Source: Flavobacteriaceae bacterium
GTDB lineage: Bacteria > Bacteroidota > Bacteroidia > Flavobacteriales > Flavobacteriaceae
NCBI GenBank assembly: GCA_002862645.1
Contig: PKDQ01000008.1
Location: 1 to 64,000, forward strand
Length of the DNA stretch: 64,000 nt
Direction: 5' to 3'
Shown here: one piece after another, positions 40,568 to 50,749 of the stretch
Layout: the number at the start of each line of letters is the position of its first letter
How positions within the stretch are numbered: the first letter of the stretch is position 1
Notes under the pieces: model-generated
Told to the model about the DNA's origin: nothing
The model's input: the letters and a program-made list of their open reading frames with translations, nothing else
Databases searched by the model: none
Made by a program: the position numbers and the translations under genes

Positions 40568-42583
40568 ATGTCGTTCTTTTTTAGATTTCAAGCTATAATC
40601 TATAAAATACTGCTTTTCTTGTTTGTGGTAGTTGTGGTAGTATACCTCCTTCCAAGGGCGGGTAGCTTCCAATATGAAATACAAGCGGGTAAGCCTTGGC
40701 AATATGAAACCCTTTTGGCACCCTATGATTTTCCCATTCAAAAAACAGCAGATGAGTTAGAAGAAGAACGGACACGCTTAAAAGCAAATATTCCACGCTA
40801 CTTTTCGGTAGATCAAGAGGTATTGCCAGCCGTCTTTGATGCTTTTGACCAATACGTCGTTGCGCTTCCTGCCAACGAAGCATCAAATGCTCTTTTTGTC
40901 AATTGGCGCACGACAATCGAAGCCATGTATGCTATTGGTGTGGTGTCGTTTTCTGAGACCCTTTTTGAAGAAGAGATTGCACTGGTAAACAACACGAGAA
41001 AAAAGACGATTAAACTTACCGACTTATATGCTGATATAGACGTTAAAAATGAATTGGAAAATCAATTGACTGAAGCAGGAACGGGTATTTTATCTGATGC
41101 CAGTATGCAGTATCTGCTCTGTTTGATAACGCCCAATGTTTCTTATGATGAAACCTTAACTGCACAATTTCGTTCCGAAGCCCTTGCTGGGATAGTGACC
41201 ATTCGTGGATTGGTTACTAAAGGAACTCGAATCATCGCAAAAGGTGAGGTGGTTGAAGGGGAAAAGTTAAAAATATTACAGTCGCTTCAGCTTGAATATG
41301 AGTCTCAAACTTGGACTCAGTCCAATACGGCTTGGATTATTTTAGGGTATACATTATTGGTTAGTGTCCCTGTGTTACTTCTTTTTGTGTTCTTGTGGCG
41401 CACACGACCCTTGGTCTTTGAAAACAACAAGCGCATTACCTTTTTGTGTGTTATTATATTGTTGATAGTCTTACTGACAAAAGCAGTTGTAGATGTAAAC
41501 CCGTTATATGTTTATGCGGTGCCTATCTGTATGCTGCCCTTACTTTTGCGTACTTTTTTTGACACCCGAATTGCGCTATTTTCTTTGATGATTGCTCTAT
41601 TTCTTCTTGCTTTTTTGGTTCCCAATAGCTTTGAATTTATATTTTTACAGATGATGGCTGGTATTTTGGCATCCCTTACCGTCAATGACCTGTACCGACG
41701 CGCAAAACTGTTTATTTCTGTAGGACTTATAGTGGGATTGTATGTTGTTTCTTATATTGCCTTTACCCTAATTCACGACGGGAATTTGAATCAGTTATCC
41801 TATGATGTATTACTGCTTTTTGTAGTGAATGGTTTAGCTATTTTATTTGTACAACCGCTTATTTATATTTTTGAAAAGGTATTTGGTTTGGTGTCAGATG
41901 CTTCCCTGTTGGAACTCTCAGATACGAACAGTAAACTCCTTCGTGAACTGGCTGATAAAGCCCCAGGAACATTTCAACATTCTTTACAAGTAGCCAATAT
42001 AGCCGAAGCTGCTGCCAATGCTATTGATGCCAATACATTACTCACTAGGGTAGGTGCCTTGTATCACGATATAGGAAAAATGAAAAATCCGGTTTTCTTT
42101 AGTGAAAATCAAGCTTCTTATAGTCCACATGATGATCTTTCTTCTGAAGTAAGTGCTAAAATTATCATTGAGCATGTGCTGCATGGGATTACACTTGCTA
42201 GAAAGGCCAAGTTACCAGATAGAGTAGTTGACTTTATACGCACGCACCACGGCACAACAACCGTGCTTTATTTTTATCAACAGGCGAAACAGAATAACGA
42301 TGAGGTAGCTATTGAACAATTTCAATATCCTGGTCCAAAGCCCTTTTCAAAGGAAACGGCTATTGTCATGATTTCAGATGGTGTAGAGGCAGCATCAAAA
42401 AGTTTAAAAGAACCCACAGCAGAGAAAATCAATGCCTTTGTAGATAAGATTGTGCAGCGCCTAATGGATGAGAAACAATTCTTAGCAGCTGACATTACCC
42501 TGCGTGAGATTGAAACAATTAAAAAAGTATTGGTTGAGAAGCTCATCAGTAGCTATCACTTGCGGGTTGCGTATCCCGAATAA
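40568..42583 (+). CDS. 7TM-HD family phosphohydrolase (PgpH-like, candidate cyclic-di-AMP phosphodiesterase)
   Basis: Extracytoplasmic N-terminal region, multiple TM, HD domain FQHSLQVANIAEAAANAI...RVGALYHDIGKMKNPVFFSENQ. Confidence 0.92.
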   Translation: MSFFFRFQAIIYKILLFLFVVVVVVYLLPRAGSFQYEIQAGKPWQYETLLAPYDFPIQKTADELEEERTRLKANIPRYFSVDQEVLPAVFDAFDQYVVALPANEASNALFVNWRTTIEAMYAIGVVSFSETLFEEEIALVNNTRKKTIKLTDLYADIDVKNELENQLTEAGTGILSDASMQYLLCLITPNVSYDETLTAQFRSEALAGIVTIRGLVTKGTRIIAKGEVVEGEKLKILQSLQLEYESQTWTQSNTAWIILGYTLLVSVPVLLLFVFLWRTRPLVFENNKRITFLCVIILLIVLLTKAVVDVNPLYVYAVPICMLPLLLRTFFDTRIALFSLMIALFLLAFLVPNSFEFIFLQMMAGILASLTVNDLYRRAKLFISVGLIVGLYVVSYIAFTLIHDGNLNQLSYDVLLLFVVNGLAILFVQPLIYIFEKVFGLVSDASLLELSDTNSKLLRELADKAPGTFQHSLQVANIAEAAANAIDANTLLTRVGALYHDIGKMKNPVFFSENQASYSPHDDLSSEVSAKIIIEHVLHGITLARKAKLPDRVVDFIRTHHGTTTVLYFYQQAKQNNDEVAIEQFQYPGPKPFSKETAIVMISDGVEAASKSLKEPTAEKINAFVDKIVQRLMDEKQFLAADITLREIETIKKVLVEKLISSYHLRVAYPE

Positions 42584-42759
42584 TAGCTTCAGTCGTACTT
42601 TTTTCTTTATTGGGTCTAAATGGTTGTTTTTAGTTTTTACAGTACACTATCTTTCCAGAGAATTACATAAACTTTGTGAATATAAAAAGGGCAATACATT
42701 CAAATTGTCTGTAGCTTCGCTTTTAAAATCAACAAAAGAAACAGCAGCTTCACCCAAAT

Positions 42760-42790
42760 AAAAAAGCAAGCTTTTTATTTGTGCTTGCTT
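42760..42790 (-). terminator. Rho-independent terminator for the minus-strand tRNA genes
   Basis: On minus: AAGCAAGC-ACAAATAAAAA-GCTTGCTT followed by T-run. Confidence 0.75.
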
Positions 42791-42817
42791 AATTTCAACT
42801 TTTTGTTGATTTATCCG

Positions 42818-42891
42818 TGATCGCGCTAGGATTCGAACCTAGGACCGTCTGCTTAGAAGGCAGATGCTCTATCCAGCTGAGCTACGCGACC
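42818..42891 (-). tRNA. tRNA-Arg (anticodon TCT)
   Basis: GGTCGCGTAGCTCAGCTGGATAGAGCATCTGCCTTCTAAGCAGACGGTCCTAGGTTCGAATCCTAGCGCGATC folds as a cloverleaf. Confidence 0.95.
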
Positions 42892-42962
42892 TAATTTTTG
42901 CTAGTTAACTTCAAAGCCCTTTGAAAGTTCTAAAAGAATTCCAAAAAGCTTGAGTTAAGTTG

Positions 42963-43046
42963 CGGAGAGACTGGGATTCGAACCCAGGCAACACTTACGC
43001 GTTGACAGATTAGCAATCTGCTCCATTACCACTCTGGCACCTCTCC
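42963..43046 (-). tRNA. tRNA-Ser (anticodon GCT)
   Basis: GGAGAGGTGCCAGAGTGGTAATGGAGCAGATTGCTAATCTGTCAACGCGTAAGTGTTGCCTGGGTTCGAATCCCAGTCTCTCC with long variable arm. Confidence 0.95.
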
Positions 43047-43098
43047 TTTAAAGTAATAAAGCGCCGGCAAAAATACGTTATCAAAAGCAATCCGCCAA

Positions 43099-43203
43099 CT
43101 AATTATCGCGTTGGTCAAAATCTTCTTTTTCTTTTTGACGAATTCGGTTGAAAACAGCAAATATTACAGCAGCAATAACAGCAATCCAAATAATACGATT
43201 CAT
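43099..43203 (-). CDS. putative small membrane protein (34 aa)
   Basis: MNRIIWIAVIAAVIFAVFNRIRQKEKEDFDQRDN*; ATG immediately follows the stop codon of the YbjQ gene; below the ORF-track length cutoff. Confidence 0.55.
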   Translation of the reverse strand: MNRIIWIAVIAAVIFAVFNRIRQKEKEDFDQRDN

Positions 43204-43518
43204 CTAGTTTATTTTAACAGCAGTACCAAAGGCAAGAATTTCAGAAGCCCCTTGGGAAACAACAGAAGTTGTAAATCGAACATTTACCACCGCATCAGCA
43301 TCCATACGGTTTGCGTCGTCTATCATGCGTTTTAAGGCTTGTTCGCGCGCATCTGCTTGTAGTTTGGTGTACTCTTCAATTTCACCCCCTACAATATTTT
43401 TAATTGAAGCAAAAATATCTCTTCCAATGTTGCGGGAACGAACCGTACTGCCTCGTGCCATGCCTAAAGATTCAATGATTTTTTTTCCAGCTATTGTTTC
43501 GGTAGTTACGTATAGCAT
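43204..43518 (-). CDS. YbjQ family (DUF74) heavy-metal-binding-domain protein
   Basis: GKKIIESLGMARGSTVRSRNIGRDIFASIKNIVGGEIEEYTKL...MDADAVVNVRF. Confidence 0.93.
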   Translation of the reverse strand: MLYVTTETIAGKKIIESLGMARGSTVRSRNIGRDIFASIKNIVGGEIEEYTKLQADAREQALKRMIDDANRMDADAVVNVRFTTSVVSQGASEILAFGTAVKIN

Positions 43519-43520
43519 AA

Positions 43521-44603
43521 TTACATGTTTTTAGTTAAAGCTTTTACTATTCTATTTTCACTGAAAAACTCACTCAAAATCACTTTTAGAACCGTATACA
43601 TAGGTACCGCTAAAAGCATGCCTATTGGTCCAGCCAACAGACCAGCTAAAATGATTATAAGAAATATTTCAAGGGGGTGTGATTTAACACTTTTTGAAAA
43701 AATATAAGGCTGTGAAAAGAAGTTGTCTACGAGTTGACCGATCACAAAACCGATAAACACATAAATGGTTTTAGGTACGATTACACTGGCGATGTCTGCA
43801 TCAAGATTACTCACCATGGTAAGAATAATCATTAAAACGGCGCCTGCTAGGGGGCCTATGTAAGGAATGATATTAAACAAAGCACAGATAAGTGCAATAG
43901 TCAATGCATTTGGAATACCAAATATCAGCAGAACACCAGAGTAAAACAAAAACAAGATGGTTATTTGTAGCAGGATGCCAGAAAAATATCGAGATAACAA
44001 GCTAACAACTCGGGTAAAAGAACGCTCTATACGTTCCTTTTTGTCGTCAGCAAATACGAGCAAAATACTTCTCAATAACAACGAACTGTCTTTTAACAAA
44101 AAGAAACTGATAAATAAAACAGAAAATAACGCAATTGTAAATCCGCCTAAAAATCCTAAAAACCCATTTAAAAGATTGGGAAGGAAGCTAAAGTCAACTT
44201 TAGATAGCAGGTCTTTAATGTTTTCTGTGAGGTTTATGTCGTATTTTTCAAAATACATATCTAAGTCTGAAACCAACCTGAGTAAATCGGCTTCCCATTG
44301 GTCTATCTGTAGTAAGGATAAGTTTTGTGCTTGAGTGGTAATTACGGGCACAACCATTGATCCAAGCCCAAGAATAAGTGACAATAACACCAGAAGCGTA
44401 ACAACGGTCGCAAGGGTATTTTTAAATTTAAGTATCCTCATAAAAAACCCCTTTATGGGCTGACCTATAAGTGAGACAACAATTGCCAAAAACACATAGC
44501 CTAAAAGAGACTTTGCCATCATGACAAGATTAAATAGTGCGACAAGGCCCACTATGATAAGAAAGGCTTGTACTATTCCGCGCGTAAGATTATTTGCATT
44601 CAC
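43521..44603 (-). CDS. AI-2E family transporter
   Basis: Multi-TM; FNIIPYIGPLAGAVLM and SHPLEIFLIIILAGLLAGPIGMLLAVP motifs. Confidence 0.9.
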   Translation of the reverse strand: MNANNLTRGIVQAFLIIVGLVALFNLVMMAKSLLGYVFLAIVVSLIGQPIKGFFMRILKFKNTLATVVTLLVLLSLILGLGSMVVPVITTQAQNLSLLQIDQWEADLLRLVSDLDMYFEKYDINLTENIKDLLSKVDFSFLPNLLNGFLGFLGGFTIALFSVLFISFFLLKDSSLLLRSILLVFADDKKERIERSFTRVVSLLSRYFSGILLQITILFLFYSGVLLIFGIPNALTIALICALFNIIPYIGPLAGAVLMIILTMVSNLDADIASVIVPKTIYVFIGFVIGQLVDNFFSQPYIFSKSVKSHPLEIFLIIILAGLLAGPIGMLLAVPMYTVLKVILSEFFSENRIVKALTKNM

Positions 44604-44623
44604 ATTTCTAAGGTAAAAAAATA

Positions 44624-45319
44624 TTATGGATTCATAAGCAATGCGGTGTGCAATGCTGCTAATGCAGCTGTTTCTGTTCGTAACCTATTACTGCCAAGAT
44701 GTACAGATGTAATATTTTGATCATTTGCCCACGCTATTTCATTTTTGGAAAAATCTCCCTCTGGACCTATGAGTATGCTGCAGTTGGGTTGTCCATTTAC
44801 CACATCTTTTAAGCTTTTTTTTGGGCTATCTTCACAGTGTGCCATATAGGCTGGCGCCTTAATTTCTAATTCTTTAAGTGGTGTTAAAGGCGCCAGTATA
44901 GGCATATAGGCGCTTAGGGATTGCTTTAATGCTGCGTGAATAAGCTTTTCAGAGCGTTCGTGCTTGATGTGTTTCCTTTCACTTCTTTCACATAATACAG
45001 GCGTAATTTTATAAACACTAAGTTCTGTGGCTTTTTCCAGAAACCACTCAAATCTACTTATGTTCTTGGTGGGAGCCACAATCATGTGTATGACAGTTTT
45101 GGGCGCTGGAATAGTTTTGATTTCTAAAAGCTTGACAACACAACTTTTCGGAGAAACCAAATGCAGTTTTGCTGTTATAAGTTGCCCTTTTCCGTTTGTT
45201 AGGTTTAATATATCACCTACATTTTTACGTAGCACTTTGGATACGTGTTTGCTTTCAAATTCGTTGAAAATGTAGCGTTCTGTTGTTAGGTCTATATTGG
45301 GTGTGAAGAATTGCTGCAT
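44624..45319 (-). CDS. rsmE: 16S rRNA (uracil-N3)-methyltransferase RsmE
   Basis: HVSKVLRKNVGD, KATELSVYKITPVLCERSERK, LIGPEGDFSKNEI, LGSNRLRTETAALAAL. Confidence 0.95.
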   Translation of the reverse strand: MQQFFTPNIDLTTERYIFNEFESKHVSKVLRKNVGDILNLTNGKGQLITAKLHLVSPKSCVVKLLEIKTIPAPKTVIHMIVAPTKNISRFEWFLEKATELSVYKITPVLCERSERKHIKHERSEKLIHAALKQSLSAYMPILAPLTPLKELEIKAPAYMAHCEDSPKKSLKDVVNGQPNCSILIGPEGDFSKNEIAWANDQNITSVHLGSNRLRTETAALAALHTALLMNP

Positions 45320-46314
45320 CAGATCGATATTCTTGCTTTTGGTTCACTTGATAGGCCGTCAAATACACCTTCTTTAAGTTTTAAATAGCCCGCCATGGCA
45401 ATCATGGCAGCATTGTCAGTGGTGTAGGGCAGAGGGGGCAGATACAAGGCAATATCACACGCTTCAAGTGCTTTACGCAAACCAATGTTGGCGGAGACAC
45501 CACCTCCCAGAACAACTTGTTTAAGACCTGTTTGTTTAACGGCTGTTTTTACCTTTTCTACCAAGATGGATACGATAGCCGCTTGGATAGAAGCACATAA
45601 ATCATGAAGGTTATTTTTAATAAAATCCGAGTCTTTGTCTTGTGCCGATCTTAAGAAGTATAATACACTTGTTTTAAGGCCACTAAAGCTAAAATTTAAA
45701 TCGGCTACCGTTGGATTCCCAAAAGTAAATTTTACGGTGCCAAGTGCGGCGTATTTATCTATGATAGGTCCGGCAGGGTAGGGCAATCCTAGCATTTTAC
45801 CTGTTTTGTCAAAAGCTTCACCAGCAGCATCGTCGAGAGTTTCACCCAATACATCAAAAGAGGAAGCGTTTTGAACGCGAACTAGCTGCGTATGCCCACC
45901 AGAAACGGTTAATCCTAAAAATGGAAAATGAGGCGTGGGAAAGGCATCGTCAATAAAATGCACCAATAAATGAGCCTGCATGTGGTGAACAGCAACAAGA
46001 GGAATGTTTAGTGCAAGAGAAAGCGATTTTGCAAAAGCATTTCCTACAAGCAGCGATCCGAGAAGGCCAGGGCCTTGCGTATAGGCTACTGCGGTTAGGT
46101 CTTTTTTGTCGATATTTGCTTTTGACAGTGAAGTTTCTACAACAGCGACAATGCGTTCCACGTGCGTTCTCGATGCTAATTCTGGAATTACACCACCGTA
46201 ATTTTCGTGTTCGAGCTGTTGCGAAACGACGTTGGCAAGTAATTTGCCATCGACAAGCACCGCAGCTGCTGTGTCGTCGCAAGAAGTTTCAATACCTAAA
46301 ATGATAGTTGCCAA
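45319..46314 (-). CDS. tsaD: tRNA threonylcarbamoyladenosine biosynthesis protein TsaD
   Basis: ILGIETSCDDTAAAVLVDG, VAVHHMQAHLLVHF, GLTVSGGHTQLV, GGGVSANIGLR; TTG start. Confidence 0.97.
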   Translation of the reverse strand: MATIILGIETSCDDTAAAVLVDGKLLANVVSQQLEHENYGGVIPELASRTHVERIVAVVETSLSKANIDKKDLTAVAYTQGPGLLGSLLVGNAFAKSLSLALNIPLVAVHHMQAHLLVHFIDDAFPTPHFPFLGLTVSGGHTQLVRVQNASSFDVLGETLDDAAGEAFDKTGKMLGLPYPAGPIIDKYAALGTVKFTFGNPTVADLNFSFSGLKTSVLYFLRSAQDKDSDFIKNNLHDLCASIQAAIVSILVEKVKTAVKQTGLKQVVLGGGVSANIGLRKALEACDIALYLPPLPYTTDNAAMIAMAGYLKLKEGVFDGLSSEPKARISI

Positions 46315-46343
46315 AATAAATATATATTCACAAAATTAACACT

Positions 46344-49300
46344 TTGGAAAAGAAGCCTCCCATAAAAAAGAAAATAAGAAGCATCATTGCTGCTGTTTTA
46401 CTTTTTATGTTGTTGATTGTGTTTGTTTTAATGCTTCCAGTAACGCAAACTTTTTTTGGACAACGCTTTACTAAAAGTATCCATGACCGCTACGGCACCA
46501 ATATTGAAATCAGCAGCATACAAGTTTCTCCTTTTGGATATGTTAAACTTCACGACATATTGGCTTATGACCATAAGCAAGACACGCTCCTTTATGCGGG
46601 CTATCTTCGTTTAAATACCCTCCGTCTAGGCGCTATCTTGCAGGGTGAAAATGAGATAGGAAATGTTTTTTTAAAAGATGTAGTGTTTAATAGCACCATC
46701 TATGAAAACGAAAGCAAGTCTAATGTAAACCAGTTTTTTAATCGATTTATCAAGGAAGAACACACCAAAAGCAAAACTGAAATTGTGGCGGCTTCCATCA
46801 GTTTGGTAGACGCTTCCGTGATTATTCAAAATCAAAATAAAAGTAAGGATAGGGCACAGCGATTTACGGCACTTAACGCTGATATTCAAAACTTTCGAAT
46901 AGTTGGAGACGTAATTAGTGCAGATATACAACAGCTTAATACCCAAACAAATTGGCATGACACAGCCCTGACCTCATTAGCTGGAACGTATCAATTTTCA
47001 CCAACCCACATGAAGTTGGAAAATGCAGTTATTCAAACGAAAGAAAGTGTGGTTGATGTGGACATCCGGCTAACTTACCCTAAAGGTGGATTAAAAGATT
47101 TTGTAGATAAAGTGAGCCTAAATATTGATCTTAAGCCCTCATCAATGGGCTCATCGGATTTAATAAAAATCATGCCAAATTGGAAGGGTCAATTTATTGA
47201 ATTAAAAGGAACTATTGATGGTCCCGTTTATGATTTTACCACAAAAGGTGTTCAAATTAGGCATCAAAGTACTACTGTCAATTTTGATGGAAAAATCAAA
47301 AACATCTTGGATGAGGATACTAGGTCTTTAGAAGTTGACTTAAAGATAGATGCGGCTGAAAATACGGTTTCCATTCCTTTTACGCTGTCCGCTGAAGTCA
47401 GTGAGTTTTTAATGCGCTTGGATGACTTTTCTACTGACGCTAAAGTGATACTTCATGATAAGTTGTGGAATGTAAAGGCTGACCTAATAACAGCCCTCGG
47501 ACGAATGCAAAGCAATGCCTCCTTTGCTCTTGATTCAAAAGTAAGCGACTTTTCTATTAATCTTGCTTCGGATGATTTTGATATTGGTAAACTTACAGCT
47601 GTTCCAACAATTGGCCGCACTGGACTTGGCGTGGTCGTTTCTGGAAATGGTTTTGATATGTCAAACCTGGAAGCGGCAATTGAAGGTAAGCTTACAAATT
47701 TTAACTACCGCGAATACAGCTACGACACCTTGGCCATCGAAGGAAAAATTAACCCAAAATTCTTTTTGGGGAATATGCATATTCAAGATGAATCTATTAT
47801 CATTTATTTAAATGGACAGGTGGACTATGCCTCTGATATTAGGAACTTTTCATTCAACACTGAAATTCAACAACTTGATTTTAAGGCTTTAGGGTGGTTA
47901 CCCAATGGCATTGACGGTATTTTTTCTGGCTCTGTTGATTTGGCATTGCAAGGCAATAACATTGACGAAATGATTGGGGATTTATACATTGATGAGGGTA
48001 CACTTATAACACCTAGCCAAACCTACTCGTTCTCATCGCTGTCTGCACAATCTAGGCTTACAAATGGACTTCGGGTATTAAATATAAATTCTGATGACGT
48101 GGCCACAGGTTTAGTCATTGGAAATTTTAATCCTTCAGAATTGGGGGTACTTGCTAAAAACGCCTTAGGCAGTCAATTTAAGCGTTACAAGCCTCTTCCT
48201 ATGTCTTCAAACCAGCACGTCGATTTTAATTTCAACTTACGCGGAAAGATTGCATCTGCTCTTTTCGGAGGCGTTGTTTCATTGGATGACAATACATTTA
48301 TCAAAGGAAGTATTAAGCCAAGTGATTCTCTCTTTAAACTTGAAGTTCGTGCTCCAAGTATCGTTGTAAACAATACCCAATTAAGCGGCTTATCATTAAA
48401 GATTGACACCAAACAACCCATATATCATTCAAGTATTCGTATTGATGAAATAGCTACACCCAAAGCCAAATTATATGATGTTGAATGGATCAATGCCCAG
48501 CTTTCAGATAATTTGTATGGTCGCATTGAATTTGGCGCTGCGAAAGAAACAAAAGAAGTTAATATAATCAACATCGCATTTACCATTAATGATTCTGCAC
48601 AAGCAATTTTAGAAATTCAAGACGTAGGATTTTTCTTTAACAACAATCGCTGGACCATTGATAAGCAATATGGCAGTCCCACCTTGATCGCAACAAGTAC
48701 TAGCGATTTTGCTTTTAGCAATCTAAATTTTATCACACAAAATTCTGCTATCACTGCCAATGCAAGTCAAAACGGAAACGATTCTTTTGCTGTTGATGTA
48801 AAATTTTCAAATGTGTATTTGAGGGATCTATTATCTTTTCAAAAAGACAGGTGGGAGGGAACTCTAAATGGATTTCTCAATATCCGCCAATCTTCTTATG
48901 GTTTTGGAGGGAATTCAAGTTTGCACATGTCAGATTTGGTTTTAAATGGTGTGTCCCTTGGACAAGCTGATCTCAGGCTGCAATCAAACAAAGAAAATCA
49001 AGATTATCAATTAGCCTTAATAATATCAGACGATGGTAAAGAGGCTTTGCAAGCTACTGGAACTATTGGGATACAGAACGCCATTCCTAAATGGGATATT
49101 GATGTGTCTTTTTCAGATTATAACATGTCGTTAATTGCAGGTTTGACAAATGATGTCTTTTCGCCTTTTCGTGGAAAAGCTAACGGAAATCTACAGTTGT
49201 CTTCCACAACAGGTAAAATCATTCCCACAGGGGAGTTTGTTGTTGACGAGCTGACGTTGGGTGTGCCTTATTTAAACACCCTATACAATTTTACAACTGC

Positions 49301-50696
49301 TGTTCCCTTTCGATTTAGTGAGGACTTAATACGTATAAACAATTCTCATTTTAGTTCAGGTGACGATCAAACAGCTCAACTCACTGGTGTGCTAACCCAT
49401 CAGTCTTTTTCCAATTGGGGATTGGACATGAACATAAATGCCACACAACTTGAAGTGCTCAATACACCCTTTACGGAAGAATCGTTGTATTATGGCAATG
49501 CCTATTTTAAGGGAGACGCTCATCTTTACGGCGCTTTCTCAAACATGCAAATAGACGTTGTGGGTGAAACTGCAACGGGAACCAGTATTTTTATTCCAAT
49601 TCAATACGATACTAAAATTGGCGACGTTTCTTTCATCAATTTTATAGATAAGCAAGTTGAAGAAGGACTTGAAACAGTCCAACTCAATCCCTTAAAAGGT
49701 TTGCAATTGAACTTTGAATTGGATGTTACGCCAGAAGCAGAGGTTGAAATTGTTGTTGATCCCGAAACAAAAAGTTTTTTGCGTGGTCGTGGTGCAGGGA
49801 GTATACTCATGGAAATAGATACAGCAGGGTCGTTTGCTATGTGGGGGGACTTTATTGCCTTTGAAGGAATATACAACTTCAAGAATCTAGGACTCATTGA
49901 CAAAACATTTCGTTTGGAACCAGGAGGTGTTATTTTCTGGGAGGGTGATCCGTATGGTGCTCAAATTAATATGCAGGCCATTTATGAGGTTCCAGGTGGT
50001 GCTAACCCTTCAGTGCTTTTGGAGGGTGATAACATCAGTCAAAAAATCCTTACAGATGTTTCCATTACCTTGTTTGGAAACCTGCTTAACCCTGAAACTC
50101 CAACGTTTGCGATTAATTTCCCAAATGCTTCAGGAGTCGTTAGAAACGAATTAAACTACAGACTTAACGATGAAGAAAGAAGACAGCTTCAAGCCATTTC
50201 GCTGCTCTCACAGGGCAGTTTTATCAATGAAGTTTCGTTGGCGGCAATTTCTAGCCAAACCCTAACAACCAATCTTTTTGAAAAGGCATCTGGGATTTTT
50301 GATAATATTTTTACGAATGAAAACGATAAGTTAAATTTGGGTATTGATTACCTCCAAGGCGATCGCAATGCTGCTGTTTCCATTAAAAACCGAGATAGAC
50401 TAGGGGTGAGTTTGTCAACTAATATTAATGAGCGCATTCTGATTGATGGGAAAGTAGGGGTGCCTGTTGGAAATGAAGAGGAGACCATGATTATTGGAAA
50501 TGTTAAACTTGAATTCTTACTTAATAAAAAGGGAGACCTCCGTGCTCGTGTATTTAATAAGGAAAATGAATTCCAATATTTTGGTGATGATTTGGGCTAT
50601 ACGCAAGGTATTGGAGTTGGTTATCAAGTTCGTTTCGATTCTTTCAAAGAGCTTGTCAGTAAAATTTTTAACAAAAAAGACAACATTAAACCATAA
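46344..50696 (+). CDS. tamB: TamB-like translocation/assembly module protein (DUF490)
   Basis: 1450 aa, N-terminal TM, beta-helical repeats, C-terminal FEGIYNFKNLGLIDKTFRLEPGGVIFWEGDPYGAQINMQAIYEV typical of TamB; TTG start. Confidence 0.9.
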   Translation: MEKKPPIKKKIRSIIAAVLLFMLLIVFVLMLPVTQTFFGQRFTKSIHDRYGTNIEISSIQVSPFGYVKLHDILAYDHKQDTLLYAGYLRLNTLRLGAILQGENEIGNVFLKDVVFNSTIYENESKSNVNQFFNRFIKEEHTKSKTEIVAASISLVDASVIIQNQNKSKDRAQRFTALNADIQNFRIVGDVISADIQQLNTQTNWHDTALTSLAGTYQFSPTHMKLENAVIQTKESVVDVDIRLTYPKGGLKDFVDKVSLNIDLKPSSMGSSDLIKIMPNWKGQFIELKGTIDGPVYDFTTKGVQIRHQSTTVNFDGKIKNILDEDTRSLEVDLKIDAAENTVSIPFTLSAEVSEFLMRLDDFSTDAKVILHDKLWNVKADLITALGRMQSNASFALDSKVSDFSINLASDDFDIGKLTAVPTIGRTGLGVVVSGNGFDMSNLEAAIEGKLTNFNYREYSYDTLAIEGKINPKFFLGNMHIQDESIIIYLNGQVDYASDIRNFSFNTEIQQLDFKALGWLPNGIDGIFSGSVDLALQGNNIDEMIGDLYIDEGTLITPSQTYSFSSLSAQSRLTNGLRVLNINSDDVATGLVIGNFNPSELGVLAKNALGSQFKRYKPLPMSSNQHVDFNFNLRGKIASALFGGVVSLDDNTFIKGSIKPSDSLFKLEVRAPSIVVNNTQLSGLSLKIDTKQPIYHSSIRIDEIATPKAKLYDVEWINAQLSDNLYGRIEFGAAKETKEVNIINIAFTINDSAQAILEIQDVGFFFNNNRWTIDKQYGSPTLIATSTSDFAFSNLNFITQNSAITANASQNGNDSFAVDVKFSNVYLRDLLSFQKDRWEGTLNGFLNIRQSSYGFGGNSSLHMSDLVLNGVSLGQADLRLQSNKENQDYQLALIISDDGKEALQATGTIGIQNAIPKWDIDVSFSDYNMSLIAGLTNDVFSPFRGKANGNLQLSSTTGKIIPTGEFVVDELTLGVPYLNTLYNFTTAVPFRFSEDLIRINNSHFSSGDDQTAQLTGVLTHQSFSNWGLDMNINATQLEVLNTPFTEESLYYGNAYFKGDAHLYGAFSNMQIDVVGETATGTSIFIPIQYDTKIGDVSFINFIDKQVEEGLETVQLNPLKGLQLNFELDVTPEAEVEIVVDPETKSFLRGRGAGSILMEIDTAGSFAMWGDFIAFEGIYNFKNLGLIDKTFRLEPGGVIFWEGDPYGAQINMQAIYEVPGGANPSVLLEGDNISQKILTDVSITLFGNLLNPETPTFAINFPNASGVVRNELNYRLNDEERRQLQAISLLSQGSFINEVSLAAISSQTLTTNLFEKASGIFDNIFTNENDKLNLGIDYLQGDRNAAVSIKNRDRLGVSLSTNINERILIDGKVGVPVGNEEETMIIGNVKLEFLLNKKGDLRARVFNKENEFQYFGDDLGYTQGIGVGYQVRFDSFKELVSKIFNKKDNIKP

Positions 50697-50749
50697 ATCA
50701 TTAGGTTAAAATGAGAGATTATTCGTTAATTTGCACAGCAATTTAAACG

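Noticed and set aside
42504-42761. 85-aa + strand ORF after the 7TM-HD gene; looked at as a possible GIY-YIG-like remnant on either strand
   Set aside because: Starts inside the HD gene in another frame; no convincing GIY-YIG motifs on either strand when translated by eye.
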